Assembly (NCBI GenBank): GCA_023446155.1
Contig: JAEXIT010000001.1
Coordinates: 124,001-188,000 of the forward strand
From: Bacteroidota bacterium
GTDB lineage: Bacteria > Bacteroidota > Bacteroidia > Flavobacteriales > Flavobacteriaceae
Reading direction: 5' to 3'
Length of the DNA: 64,000 bases
Position 1 is the first letter of the stretch, and each line of letters starts with the position of its first letter. The notes beneath the pieces were generated by a model that did not search any database, was not told where the DNA came from, and was given only the letters and a program-made list of their open reading frames with translations. A program made the position numbers and the translations under genes. Shown in pieces: positions 52,150 to 59,858 of this stretch.

Positions 52150-52767
52150 TTAGTTTTCGGCCAATTGTAATAAATAGAAATCACCTTCCAAAGGTGCAAA
52201 TGGCGGAACCGGACGTACCGTATCGTAGTATACCGATTTTTTAAGTTCTCTATCCACGATAACCAAGTCGGCTATATAACCAGAAACAGCGACATCACTA
52301 TTTCTAAGTGCGAAATCCGCATCATAAGGGATTGCCACTTTTTCTTTGATATAATCGGTTGGAATGGCAAAAGCCTGGAAAATACCTTCCGGAGCATCGA
52401 TTTGTACCGAAACCCATTCTTTTACGTTATTATCCCAGTTGTCAATTCGTTCCTGAGCTTCTTTTTCCGGAAGTTCCTGTCCACCATTACCAACTCCAAT
52501 GTGCACTTGTGTAGCATTAATATGCGCATCAATGTCAGCAACTGCTTTCGAATCCGGGGAGTCAAATTCCGAAGGAATTAAAAAGAAATATAATTTGTTC
52601 TCGTAGATACCCGGATAAGCATGCAGGTATTTTGAAGTTCCTTTGTCGGCACATTCAAAAGAGAAAAAACGGGCAGTACTTAAATAGAAAGTTGCTAATT
52701 CACGGTCTTTACGGACTTTGTTCCACTCACGGATTCCATCCAGAATGTCTTGTAGAGGTAATTTCAT
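52150..52767 (-). CDS. Hypothetical protein
   Basis: A 205-residue, probably cytosolic protein without signal peptide. I do not recognise the family. It is acidic, with LATFYLSTARFFSFECADKG (about 24-43), YENKLYFFLIPSEFD and VHIGVGNGGQELPEKEA as notable stretches. It precedes the membrane protein and two-component genes by 3 bp, so the four genes form one operon, and it may be an output or accessory of that pathway. Confidence 0.75.
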   Translation of the reverse strand: MKLPLQDILDGIREWNKVRKDRELATFYLSTARFFSFECADKGTSKYLHAYPGIYENKLYFFLIPSEFDSPDSKAVADIDAHINATQVHIGVGNGGQELPEKEAQERIDNWDNNVKEWVSVQIDAPEGIFQAFAIPTDYIKEKVAIPYDADFALRNSDVAVSGYIADLVIVDRELKKSVYYDTVRPVPPFAPLEGDFYLLQLAEN

Positions 52768-52960
52768 AATTCAGGCTTTTTTGAGTTAATATCAAATGAT
52801 TGATCCGTTCAAAAATAGATTTTTGACACATAAAAAACAAATATTATCGCGGGTAAGTTAGAATACTTTAACAAGATAATTTGTAAGATAAAGCAAAGTA
52901 GGGATAACCGCTTTAACACCAACCGCTAAAGCGACTGTTTAAAATTTAGTTTGCTCCTTT

Positions 52961-52996
52961 AAAAAGCCCGAAAACGCTAGTAAAACCGGGCTTTTA
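52961..52996 (+). terminator. Orphan terminator-like hairpin
   Basis: AAAAGCCCG and CGGGCTTTT form a 9-bp stem around a 16-base loop. No plus-strand gene precedes it within the gap, and the minus-strand operon starts on its other side. Confidence 0.6.
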
Positions 52997-53019
52997 TTGG
53001 AATGATTGTGGAAATCCTC

Positions 53020-53049
53020 TTTGAATTTTGACCAATTGTCGCTACTTTG
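53020..53049 (+). promoter_or_regulatory. Probable promoter of the deoxyinosine glycosylase gene
   Basis: TTTG at 53020-53023 and TACTTTG at 53043-53049 are 19 nt apart, close to the flavobacterial consensus with one base missing in the -7 element. The start codon is at 53079. Confidence 0.5.
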
Positions 53050-53078
53050 CGGTAGGAATCTTTTAAAAAACAAGGCTT

Positions 53079-53570
53079 ATGCTGATCTATTCTTTTCCAT
53101 CCGTATCGGAAATCAATGCCCGGATACTTATTTTAGGAACCATGCCGGGTGTTGCCTCCCTGATCGCGGAAGAATATTATGGTAATGTCCGGAATAATTT
53201 CTGGAAGCTGATGTTTACCATTTTTGATACTCCTTTTTCAAATGATTATACGACAAAAAAAGAACTGTTGTTGCAACATAAGGTGGCGCTTTGGGATGTA
53301 TTGCAAGCCTGTAAAAGGGAGGGAAGTCTGGATAGTGCGATCGAACAGGAAGTACCTAACGATTTTAATGATTTTTTAGAAAAGCATCCCGAAATCACAC
53401 ATATTTTCTTTAATGGACAAAAAGCGGCGGCGTATTTTAAAAAATATGTAACAACAACAAAAGTATATCAGTTACAGGTAATGCCATCGACGAGTCCTGC
53501 GAATGCGGGTAAAAGTTTTGAAGCAAAGTTAGCCGAATGGGAGGCGATACGAATACCGTTACACTTATAA
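53079..53570 (+). CDS. DNA-deoxyinosine glycosylase (uracil-DNA glycosylase superfamily)
   Basis: A 163-residue DNA repair glycosylase of the hypoxanthine-DNA glycosylase group. The nucleotide-binding motif is ILILGTMPGVASL (about 14-26), then EEYYGNVRNNFWKLM, KVALWDVLQACKREGSLDSA and ITHIFFNGQKAA. The C-terminal MPSTSPANAGKSFEAKLAEW matches the catalytic SPA motif of the superfamily. It excises deaminated bases and leaves an abasic site. Monocistronic, ending at a bidirectional terminator. Confidence 0.92.
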   Translation: MLIYSFPSVSEINARILILGTMPGVASLIAEEYYGNVRNNFWKLMFTIFDTPFSNDYTTKKELLLQHKVALWDVLQACKREGSLDSAIEQEVPNDFNDFLEKHPEITHIFFNGQKAAAYFKKYVTTTKVYQLQVMPSTSPANAGKSFEAKLAEWEAIRIPLHL

Positions 53571-53589
53571 AATAGCAAGATACGACCAA

Positions 53590-53623
53590 AAAAAAAGACT
53601 GCTTATTACGGCAGTCTTTTTTG
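53590..53623. terminator. Bidirectional terminator
   Basis: AAAAAAGACTGC (53591-53602) and GCAGTCTTTTTT (53611-53622) form a 12-bp stem with A- and T-runs, between convergent genes. Confidence 0.9.
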
Positions 53624-53638
53624 GTATAAATAGTAAGA

Positions 53639-54331
53639 TTAGTTTCTTCGGCTCATCAGGATACGCAATATGTACCAGAATAAAAGCATCACGGATGAAA
53701 ATAATTGTAATGCCGCACCTACATATTGTTGTGTACCGTATTGATTTTTAATTTGATGGGTTTGGTATAGGATACTGACAGAAGCCAAAATTACCATTCC
53801 AACAGAAAACCATAATCCCAGATTAAATCCGAATATGGCTCCGGCAACGATTAATCCAAGTGAAATAAAACCACCGATAATAATAGCGGTTCTAAGGAAT
53901 GAAAAATCAGTTCGGGTAAAAAATACCACAGCTGTCAATCCAGAAAACATAAACAAGGTAATGATGGCCGCCTGAGTGATCAATTCGGCACTATTGGTAA
54001 GTGCTACGGCAATTATGATCATCGGAAGGAAAATAATGGCTTCCAGAATGACATACAATCCCAGCCCTAAATATTGTTTTTCACGCGATGGGTTAAAACT
54101 CATCTTTTCGGATAGGGTAGTTCCCAACCAGAAAAGTCCGATGATAAACAACCATACGAATTTTCCGCCAACCATGGCTGCAATCCATTCCATAGGAACG
54201 GTATGAATTAAAATCGTCTCTACCACGATAAAGGCCAGAATAGCAATAGCCACGTGTAGATAGGTTTTTTTGTAAAAAGTTGCTCTCTCTAACTCGGAAG
54301 CGTAGGCAACAATAGTGTTTTCGGATTCCAT
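53639..54331 (-). CDS. Bax inhibitor-1/YccA family membrane protein
   Basis: A 230-residue inner-membrane protein with seven hydrophobic helices. The order and the C-terminal LYQTHQIKNQYGTQQYVGAA, with the conserved Asp/Asn-bearing loop before the final helix, fit the YccA/BI-1 group, possible calcium-leak channels or protease modulators. It is monocistronic on the minus strand. The biological role is unknown. Confidence 0.9.
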   Translation of the reverse strand: MESENTIVAYASELERATFYKKTYLHVAIAILAFIVVETILIHTVPMEWIAAMVGGKFVWLFIIGLFWLGTTLSEKMSFNPSREKQYLGLGLYVILEAIIFLPMIIIAVALTNSAELITQAAIITLFMFSGLTAVVFFTRTDFSFLRTAIIIGGFISLGLIVAGAIFGFNLGLWFSVGMVILASVSILYQTHQIKNQYGTQQYVGAALQLFSSVMLLFWYILRILMSRRN

Positions 54332-54412
54332 ATATAGGTATTTACGTTTAACGGAAACAAATATAGTCTTTTTTTTAAATTATCCCGGTTGTAGGAAATT
54401 ATTGCAATCGGT

Positions 54413-55513
54413 TTACAGTCGTCTTTTCCAGAATGGTGAATCGCTCCAGCGTTGTTCCTGTCGGTATTGGTTTTGTAGCATGGCCACCGATTTATTAAAA
54501 AGTGTCATTTGTTTGGACAAATAATCGGTAGCGGCAGTTCCATCACCGTGACGAAGACCGGTAATAGCTTTGGCAGCAGCATAACCGGCTGTGAGCGCAT
54601 TGGTAATACCAAATGAAGTAAGCGGATCGTACGAACATAGTGCATCGCCGGCAGCCATCCATCGGTCGCCGCCGGGAACTTCCAATAGGGAAGTCGAGGC
54701 CGTTTTGATTCCGGAATGGACCAGACTATCAAAAGCATTTTGAGGAATGAGTGTCGAGAAATGTTGTGTTTGTTGTATTTTTTGTTGTAACCAGTCGTTG
54801 AGGAGCTCCGGTTTGATCTGATGCAGGTCGCTGTCCGACATAAAATTGATGACTGTTTTGCCATCGTTAACCGGCGCCATATACCACCAGCCGTCTTCAA
54901 CCGATTCGATATAGGTCATCCCTTTTGAAACCGTTTCCGGCTTTGCAATCATAAAATGATAGGAAACCAGATTGTCCAATGTTATTCGTTTAATACCTGA
55001 TTTTTTGGCGATAATGCCGGCTCTTCCGCTGCAATCCAAAATAAAATCGGTTTCGATTGCGGTACAAGTTCCGGAAGGGGAAAGACATTCCAGAACAATG
55101 CCGTTTGCGTTTTCGGTAATTTCTTTGATCTGATGATTGAGTAATACGGTAATATCGCGTTTGGTCGCTGTTTCAAGTAACTGATTCTCAAAAACCACCC
55201 GGTTTAAGTGTAGTCCGTTACCGTAGGGTTCATTTAAAAAATAACGCTGACGGGGCGTGGCATCGCCCCATACAACGTTATTGCCTACATAGGTATTGTG
55301 AAAACCGGAAGTCGGTATCTCGTGAAGACCGAGTTTCTCCAGGATAAAGTTAGCGCCCGGTGCGAGAGATTCTCCGGGTTTGAAAACGTTTTCCCGACGA
55401 TAGTCGACAATCACACAGGGTACCGACTCTTTCTGTAAAGTCAGTGCTGCAGCCAGTCCGGCCGGGCCGGCTCCCACAATAACAACGGGTATGTAGCGTC
55501 TGTTTTTTATAAT
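54413..55513 (-). CDS. LodB/GoxB-like FAD-dependent maturation protein
   Basis: An FAD-dependent oxidoreductase of the group that builds the CTQ cofactor in LodA-type oxidases. The dinucleotide fold is VVIVGAGPAGLAAALTL, followed by VIVDYR and GESLAPGANFILEKLG; later DFILDCSGRAGIIA and RWMAAGDALCSYDPLTSFGI. The first ordinary start codon in frame is a GTG at 55477, which would remove the first beta strand. No ATG, GTG or TTG lies between the frame's TGA (55538-55540) and it. I therefore extend to the ATT at 55513, just before the LodA TAA, as the likely start; uncertain. It follows the LodA gene directly. Confidence 0.82.
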   Translation of the reverse strand: MIKNRRYIPVVIVGAGPAGLAAALTLQKESVPCVIVDYRRENVFKPGESLAPGANFILEKLGLHEIPTSGFHNTYVGNNVVWGDATPRQRYFLNEPYGNGLHLNRVVFENQLLETATKRDITVLLNHQIKEITENANGIVLECLSPSGTCTAIETDFILDCSGRAGIIAKKSGIKRITLDNLVSYHFMIAKPETVSKGMTYIESVEDGWWYMAPVNDGKTVINFMSDSDLHQIKPELLNDWLQQKIQQTQHFSTLIPQNAFDSLVHSGIKTASTSLLEVPGGDRWMAAGDALCSYDPLTSFGITNALTAGYAAAKAITGLRHGDGTAATDYLSKQMTLFNKSVAMLQNQYRQEQRWSDSPFWKRRL

Positions 55514-57402
55514 TCGTGTCGTTTTAACGGTTGACTTTCACGTGGGGTTTCTTCTTCCAATAGCCCTTCGAACCGTACACCTTTGGCGGCCATAACGATC
55601 GGATCTTTTTCGGCATGGCGTACCTGTATCAGTGTTGGATCGGTACCTGCCGGACCTTTGCGGTCGGTTTCCACCCATAAGTTTTCCGGAAGGAATGGGG
55701 ACGGATTTTTCAGATCATGTTTGGTAACGATTCCCAGTTGATGCCATTTGGCAACCATATTGTTGATTCGGGTCACATAGGTAGTCGTGAAATCACGCAT
55801 CCAGTCCACACGATAGGAGAAATGTTTTAATTTTTGTCCGTCGCTGATTGTGGAAATATCCAGACGATCAAAACTATCTTTCGAGAGTATGGTATTCGGA
55901 ACCCGTACCGACCAAAACGATGGTAGTGGAAGGTATAAGGTGACATCATATCCGGAAAGACAGCTCGCTTCATCGGTTTGCCATGGCACGCCCAACCATC
56001 GGGTTACCGATCCCGGACCACTTCCGTCCAGCGGACCGTCGGGCGATAATGCAATTTCGGAGGTCAGCATTCCCCCGTAATCGTCGCGGACTCCTGTATT
56101 TTCCGGCAGGACTTTTAAACGATACGGTTCGCTCCACATCATCAAATGACGGAATGGCCATGTGATTTCAATTCCCGGGTGAAACGGTCCGCCCAGACAT
56201 TCTTCCAATGGAGCCCTTAATAATGCTATCATTTGCGCGGGTACGGATAGCTCTTCAAAAGCAACCGGTTTTCGAGGTTCTCCGGTCGTAAAATCACCTT
56301 CCGCCCAACGACGAAGCATGTCGTATTGCGTATCGGTTACCGCCAGATCTACCGCCGGAAGATCGTCGTAGTCGCCAAATAAGTCACCATAGTGCGGTGG
56401 AATTTTGGCCGGTTCGTAAACCGACGAATTTCGATCGCGGAACCATTCGAACACGCGTTTGCGTTCGGCTTCATATGCCAAATCCGGATTTTCCAGTTGC
56501 GCGATAAAATCCGGATTTTCAAAATCGCTTGGCGAATTGGTGCCAAACAACATAAAAAAGCCCTCGTTTACCCATTGTGTACTACTCATACGTTGGAGTA
56601 TCGGATAAATATCTCTGTAAAAGATAATCTTGTCTTTAGGCGGGAACCAGCCTTCGCGGATGTACAGATCGTTAACCACATCGAGCATACTGACCACAGG
56701 AAACAAGCCTTGTCCGAAGTTGGGAGGCGTACAAACCACAATAGAAGGTTTGGCTTCAAAAGTTTGCCCGCCAATGGTAACGGTTGCCCGTACGGTACCG
56801 TCGGAGGTATCGTCGTGCCAGTCGTCGTTATTCGCAAAGGTAATGGCTTTGATACCCAATCGGGATTCGCTTTTCCCATCCCCGCCAAAAAACAACAAAC
56901 GTCCTTTATCGTCGGTGCGGATTTCGCCCAGGGCTACTTTTTTATCGTAGAATTGTCCGGAGTCAAAATGATATTTCGGACCGGATATATTTTTTCCACT
57001 AATCGTCCGTGGCCCGGGATCGATCACTAGTTGATTCCGATCTGGATCGGGAACGGCTCCGTTACGTTTGGTACTCGGAATGCTATATTTGCCCAGATCC
57101 AAAGCATTGTTAAACTGATACCAGGCTGCTTTTCGGTTGGCTACGTGTACACGCCATTCGATAGAGGTATTATCAGTGTCGGTATTGATTTCGCCCAACG
57201 GCTCGTTATTTTCGCCGAAAGCATAAATACGAAACCGCGGTACCTGCTTTTTAAACAGGTTGTCATTATCTTTAAAACCACCTTCTGCTACCGGAGCAAC
57301 ACCCGGTAAATCGGAAGCCAGATAGTATTCTTTTGAATTTCCAATGCGCGCCACACCAATAGCCGGGTAGATCGCCACACTTTTTATTAAGCTGATATCC
57401 AT
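55507..57402 (-). CDS. LodA/GoxA family CTQ-dependent amino acid oxidase
   Basis: A 631-residue quinoprotein oxidase. These enzymes oxidatively deaminate an amino acid (lysine for LodA, glycine for GoxA) giving ammonia, an aldehyde or keto acid, and H2O2. It has YPAIGVARIGNS at the start, ECLGGPFHPGIEITW (about 401-415), and WLGVPWQTDEASCLSGYD with Asp477 and Cys481, the same spacing as LodA Asp512 and Cys516. The partner Trp may be Trp553 (AKWHQLGIV). No signal peptide. It is 8 bp after a catalase-like gene and just before the LodB-like gene. The substrate is unknown. Confidence 0.93.
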   Translation of the reverse strand: MDISLIKSVAIYPAIGVARIGNSKEYYLASDLPGVAPVAEGGFKDNDNLFKKQVPRFRIYAFGENNEPLGEINTDTDNTSIEWRVHVANRKAAWYQFNNALDLGKYSIPSTKRNGAVPDPDRNQLVIDPGPRTISGKNISGPKYHFDSGQFYDKKVALGEIRTDDKGRLLFFGGDGKSESRLGIKAITFANNDDWHDDTSDGTVRATVTIGGQTFEAKPSIVVCTPPNFGQGLFPVVSMLDVVNDLYIREGWFPPKDKIIFYRDIYPILQRMSSTQWVNEGFFMLFGTNSPSDFENPDFIAQLENPDLAYEAERKRVFEWFRDRNSSVYEPAKIPPHYGDLFGDYDDLPAVDLAVTDTQYDMLRRWAEGDFTTGEPRKPVAFEELSVPAQMIALLRAPLEECLGGPFHPGIEITWPFRHLMMWSEPYRLKVLPENTGVRDDYGGMLTSEIALSPDGPLDGSGPGSVTRWLGVPWQTDEASCLSGYDVTLYLPLPSFWSVRVPNTILSKDSFDRLDISTISDGQKLKHFSYRVDWMRDFTTTYVTRINNMVAKWHQLGIVTKHDLKNPSPFLPENLWVETDRKGPAGTDPTLIQVRHAEKDPIVMAAKGVRFEGLLEEETPRESQPLKRHEL

Positions 57403-57410
57403 AGCACTTT

Positions 57411-58430
57411 TTATTTGAGATTAAGAGGTCTTGGCGTATTCGGTTCTACAGCCGGAACACCATTTTTAAAGCGTCTTAGTTCGGCACCGGCTTCGTATAC
57501 AACTTTACGCGCGGTACTGATACTACCTTGCGGTTCGTGCACTTTTAAAGTACGCCATGGGTTAAACGAAAGGTTTTCGCCGTATTCGGCTTGTCCCTGA
57601 TTGGTGATATCCTGTTTCTGAATGACCAGAGTAGCGATATGTACTGGCACCGATTCGGTTTCACTCCACGGTGTCATGGCTTTATCCAACGGCATGGTGT
57701 CGGGATTGGTTTGAAACTGTACCATAAACTTAAATTGTGCTTCACCCATATTCAAGCGGGCTTGTAAATCGGCTTGCAGGTAGTCGGACGTATTTTGTGA
57801 TGGCGGCACGCTGAATGGCGGTCCGATAGGTTCCAGTTTGTATTTTACAAATCGGTCACCAAACGCATACGGAAGTCCGCTCCAGTAAGGTGTCGTCAGG
57901 CAGCTACCTACGACTTTCGCCATTTCGTCCAGGATTTTCTGGGTTTCCGGGTGGTCTTTCAGATAAAGATCATAATTGTGATCGACTACTCCGGCTTTGG
58001 TGAGCTTGCACATTTCGGTAGCGTTGTCAACAAAAAAGACGTTCATGTTTTGTAGTAGAAAATCGGCAGTGGTAGCATGCTTACTGGATTCCAGTAGTTT
58101 TTCACCCGGGACATCAAAAAGTTTGATTCCAATTCCGACCGTCGATTTCATATCCGGTGCATGGGGTTGGGTATCGCTCGAAAAGCGAACCCAGGCACTA
58201 AAACGTTCGTGCGCAAAAATCCCGACTTTGTATTGTTCCGGTAATCCCGGTACCATAATAAAATCGGCTTTGGCCACACCATGAGGCTTTAAAAAAACGG
58301 CACGTCGCACCGGACATTGCCCGGCCATAATACGATTGCCCATGGTGCTGTCGATAAACATTTTCTTGAGTGAAGCAGTTGGATTGGTCTCGCAATCCAT
58401 GACTGCTTTGTGGGGAAGGTCATTTTGCAT
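57411..58430 (-). CDS. Catalase family heme protein (catalase-like, non-classical)
   Basis: A 339-residue protein with a short catalase core. Visible are His50 (KPHGVAKADFIMV) at the distal position, FAHERFSAWVRFSSDT (about 72-87), the C-terminal FNPWRTLKVHEPQGSI and Arg308-x3-Tyr312 (RKVVY), matching the proximal Arg/Tyr pair of catalases. It is much smaller than classical catalase (about 480-500). First gene of the catalase-like/LodA/LodB operon; it probably handles the H2O2 made by the oxidase, or uses it. Confidence 0.88.
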   Translation of the reverse strand: MQNDLPHKAVMDCETNPTASLKKMFIDSTMGNRIMAGQCPVRRAVFLKPHGVAKADFIMVPGLPEQYKVGIFAHERFSAWVRFSSDTQPHAPDMKSTVGIGIKLFDVPGEKLLESSKHATTADFLLQNMNVFFVDNATEMCKLTKAGVVDHNYDLYLKDHPETQKILDEMAKVVGSCLTTPYWSGLPYAFGDRFVKYKLEPIGPPFSVPPSQNTSDYLQADLQARLNMGEAQFKFMVQFQTNPDTMPLDKAMTPWSETESVPVHIATLVIQKQDITNQGQAEYGENLSFNPWRTLKVHEPQGSISTARKVVYEAGAELRRFKNGVPAVEPNTPRPLNLK

Positions 58431-58608
58431 GGTAGTTTGTTTGGTGGTTTGTTATTGCAATTTAAAAAAGTACAATTGTTAAAATTCAGGTAGTACTACG
58501 TGATTTTTAAGTAAAAAGCAATAAAATGTTACAGTTTGAAAGGGGTGCTGGATTTTAATACAGGATTGTTGAAAATAAAGTGTTTGCTAAAAAAAATATA
58601 AATAAAAG

Positions 58609-58638
58609 TTGTAGTTGTGTGTTTTTTGTGTAATTTTA
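58609..58638 (+). promoter_or_regulatory. Probable promoter of the ilv operon
   Basis: TTG at 58609-58611 and TAATTTTA at 58631-58638 are 19 nt apart, close to the flavobacterial consensus (the final G is replaced by A). Transcription would begin near 58645, about 11 bp before the leader peptide start codon. Confidence 0.55.
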
Positions 58639-58655
58639 CGCTAATTACAATTCAC

Positions 58656-58733
58656 GTGATTACTACCAATATTATTACAGTTACAGTTAACAGCATTATC
58701 GCAGCCAGCGCTGGTGTAGGAAGGGTATTGTAG
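58656..58733 (+). CDS. Leader peptide of the ilv operon (GTG start)
   Basis: A 25-codon frame beginning GTG and ending TAG: VITTNIITVTVNSIIAASAG then VGRVL. It has five Ile, four Val besides the start, one Leu and four Thr, far more than expected by chance. It sits about 11 bp after the predicted transcription start, 23 bp before a terminator hairpin and 213 bp before ilvE. This is the layout of branched-chain amino acid attenuators: ribosomes stalling at Ile/Val codons would favour an antiterminator. A GTG start and short length hide it from gene finders. Confidence 0.75.
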   Translation: MITTNIITVTVNSIIAASAGVGRVL

Positions 58734-58755
58734 TAATATATAAGATGAATCATAC

Positions 58756-58792
58756 AAAGCCGTTCCAATTTTGGGACGGCTTTTTTTATTTT
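58756..58792 (+). terminator. Attenuator terminator of the ilv operon
   Basis: AAAGCCGTTCC and GGGACGGCTTT form an 11-bp stem with an AATTTT loop and a long T-rich tail. It begins 22 bp after the leader stop codon. GGAAGGG at 58719-58725, inside the leader, matches six of seven bases of the complement of the ascending arm and may form the antiterminator. Confidence 0.75.
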
Positions 58793-58847
58793 TTTAAGTA
58801 TAAGCCGGATAAAACAACACGTTGTATCTACTAATTCAATCGGTATT

Positions 58848-58922
58848 CCCCACTAACCGTTAGGGGAAAACTATATCTGTAATAGAGTTAAGCCCCTTCT
58901 TAATTGGAGGGGCTTTTTTTTT
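58848..58922 (+). promoter_or_regulatory. Second hairpin pair before ilvE
   Basis: TTCCCC-ACT (58848-58856) pairs with AG-GGGGAA (58864-58870 region), and AAGCCCCTTC (58890-58899) pairs with GGAGGGGCTT (58906-58914 region) followed by a T-run ending about 58922. The latter is a second terminator 25 bp before ilvE. Together with the upstream terminator it suggests a two-step attenuator. CCCC of one hairpin could also pair with GGGG of the other. Confidence 0.65.
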
Positions 58923-58946
58923 GAATTAAATCTAAAAATAGCTGCT

Positions 58947-59858
58947 ATGTATTATCACAATGACACCATTATCTATTTTGATGGGAATTTCGTTAAAGCC
59001 GCAGAAGCTACTGTCGATCTTTACGGCCAGTCGCTTCATTACGGATATGCCGTTTTTGAAGGAATTAAATCGTATAAAACGCCCAACGGAACACAAATTT
59101 TTAAAGCTACCGAGCATTACGACCGTTTGCGTTTTTCGGCCGAAACGATGCACATTCCATTTTCGTACACCACTCCAAAACTAATTGAATTGACCTATGA
59201 GGTGCTGAACCGAAATAACCTTAGCGATGCTTATATCCGCCCGCTAGTAATCTGTTCACCCAATATGGGACTTTCTAAAGCAAAAGAAAGTCAGTTGGTT
59301 ATCGAAGCATGGGAATGGAATAACGGTTATCTGGCGAATAAATTACGGGTGATGACCTCATCGTATTGCAGACCTAATCCGGAGGCTTTTCATGTCAAAG
59401 CCAAAGTAAGTGGTCATTATGTGAATTCGATACTTGCCTGTCAGGAAGCCCGGGATAAAGGATATGACGAAGCGTTGTTGCTGGATACCAATGGAAATGT
59501 TGCGGAGAGTTCAGGCGCAAACGTTTTTTTCGAAAAAGGCGGATTGCTATTCACGCCACCCAAAGGTAATATCCTACCGGGAATAACCCGTGCCACCGTG
59601 ATTGAGATCAGTAAAATGCTGAAAATTCCGGTAGTGGAAAAATTCTTTAAACCCCAAGAGATGAAAGGCGCTGATGCGGCATTTTTTTGCGGTACGGCAG
59701 CCGAAATAGTGATGTTGGCTTCTTTGGATGATGTTCCGTTTTCTAAAAAATGGGAAGACACTCATAGTTATACGATACAAAAAGTATACAGCAGTCTGGT
59801 TTTAGGGAAAAGTCTGAATACGATTGGGAACGAATTAAAACGCGATGAAAAAAAATAA
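58947..59858 (+). CDS. ilvE: Branched-chain amino acid aminotransferase
   Basis: A 303-residue fold-type IV PLP aminotransferase that makes Val, Leu and Ile from the keto acids. LYGQSLHYGYAVFEGIKSY (about 26-44), the PLP lysine region AFHVKAKVSGHYVNSILACQ, EALLLDTNGNVAESSGANVF and LPGITRATVIE all fit. It is first in the ilvE-ilvD-ilvB-ilvN-ilvC operon and overlaps ilvD by 14 bp. Confidence 0.96.
   Translation: MYYHNDTIIYFDGNFVKAAEATVDLYGQSLHYGYAVFEGIKSYKTPNGTQIFKATEHYDRLRFSAETMHIPFSYTTPKLIELTYEVLNRNNLSDAYIRPLVICSPNMGLSKAKESQLVIEAWEWNNGYLANKLRVMTSSYCRPNPEAFHVKAKVSGHYVNSILACQEARDKGYDEALLLDTNGNVAESSGANVFFEKGGLLFTPPKGNILPGITRATVIEISKMLKIPVVEKFFKPQEMKGADAAFFCGTAAEIVMLASLDDVPFSKKWEDTHSYTIQKVYSSLVLGKSLNTIGNELKRDEKK

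Larger units (their letters stand above)
52768..53078. other. Divergent intergenic region with an orphan terminator
   Basis: This 311-bp gap separates divergent genes yet holds a terminator-like hairpin (52961-52996). Before it lies another stem, CGCTTTA (52924-52930 region) with TAAAGCG after an 11-base loop. There is no ORF of note. A small RNA ending at the hairpin is possible. The promoter of the glycosylase gene lies at 53020-53049. Confidence 0.45.
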
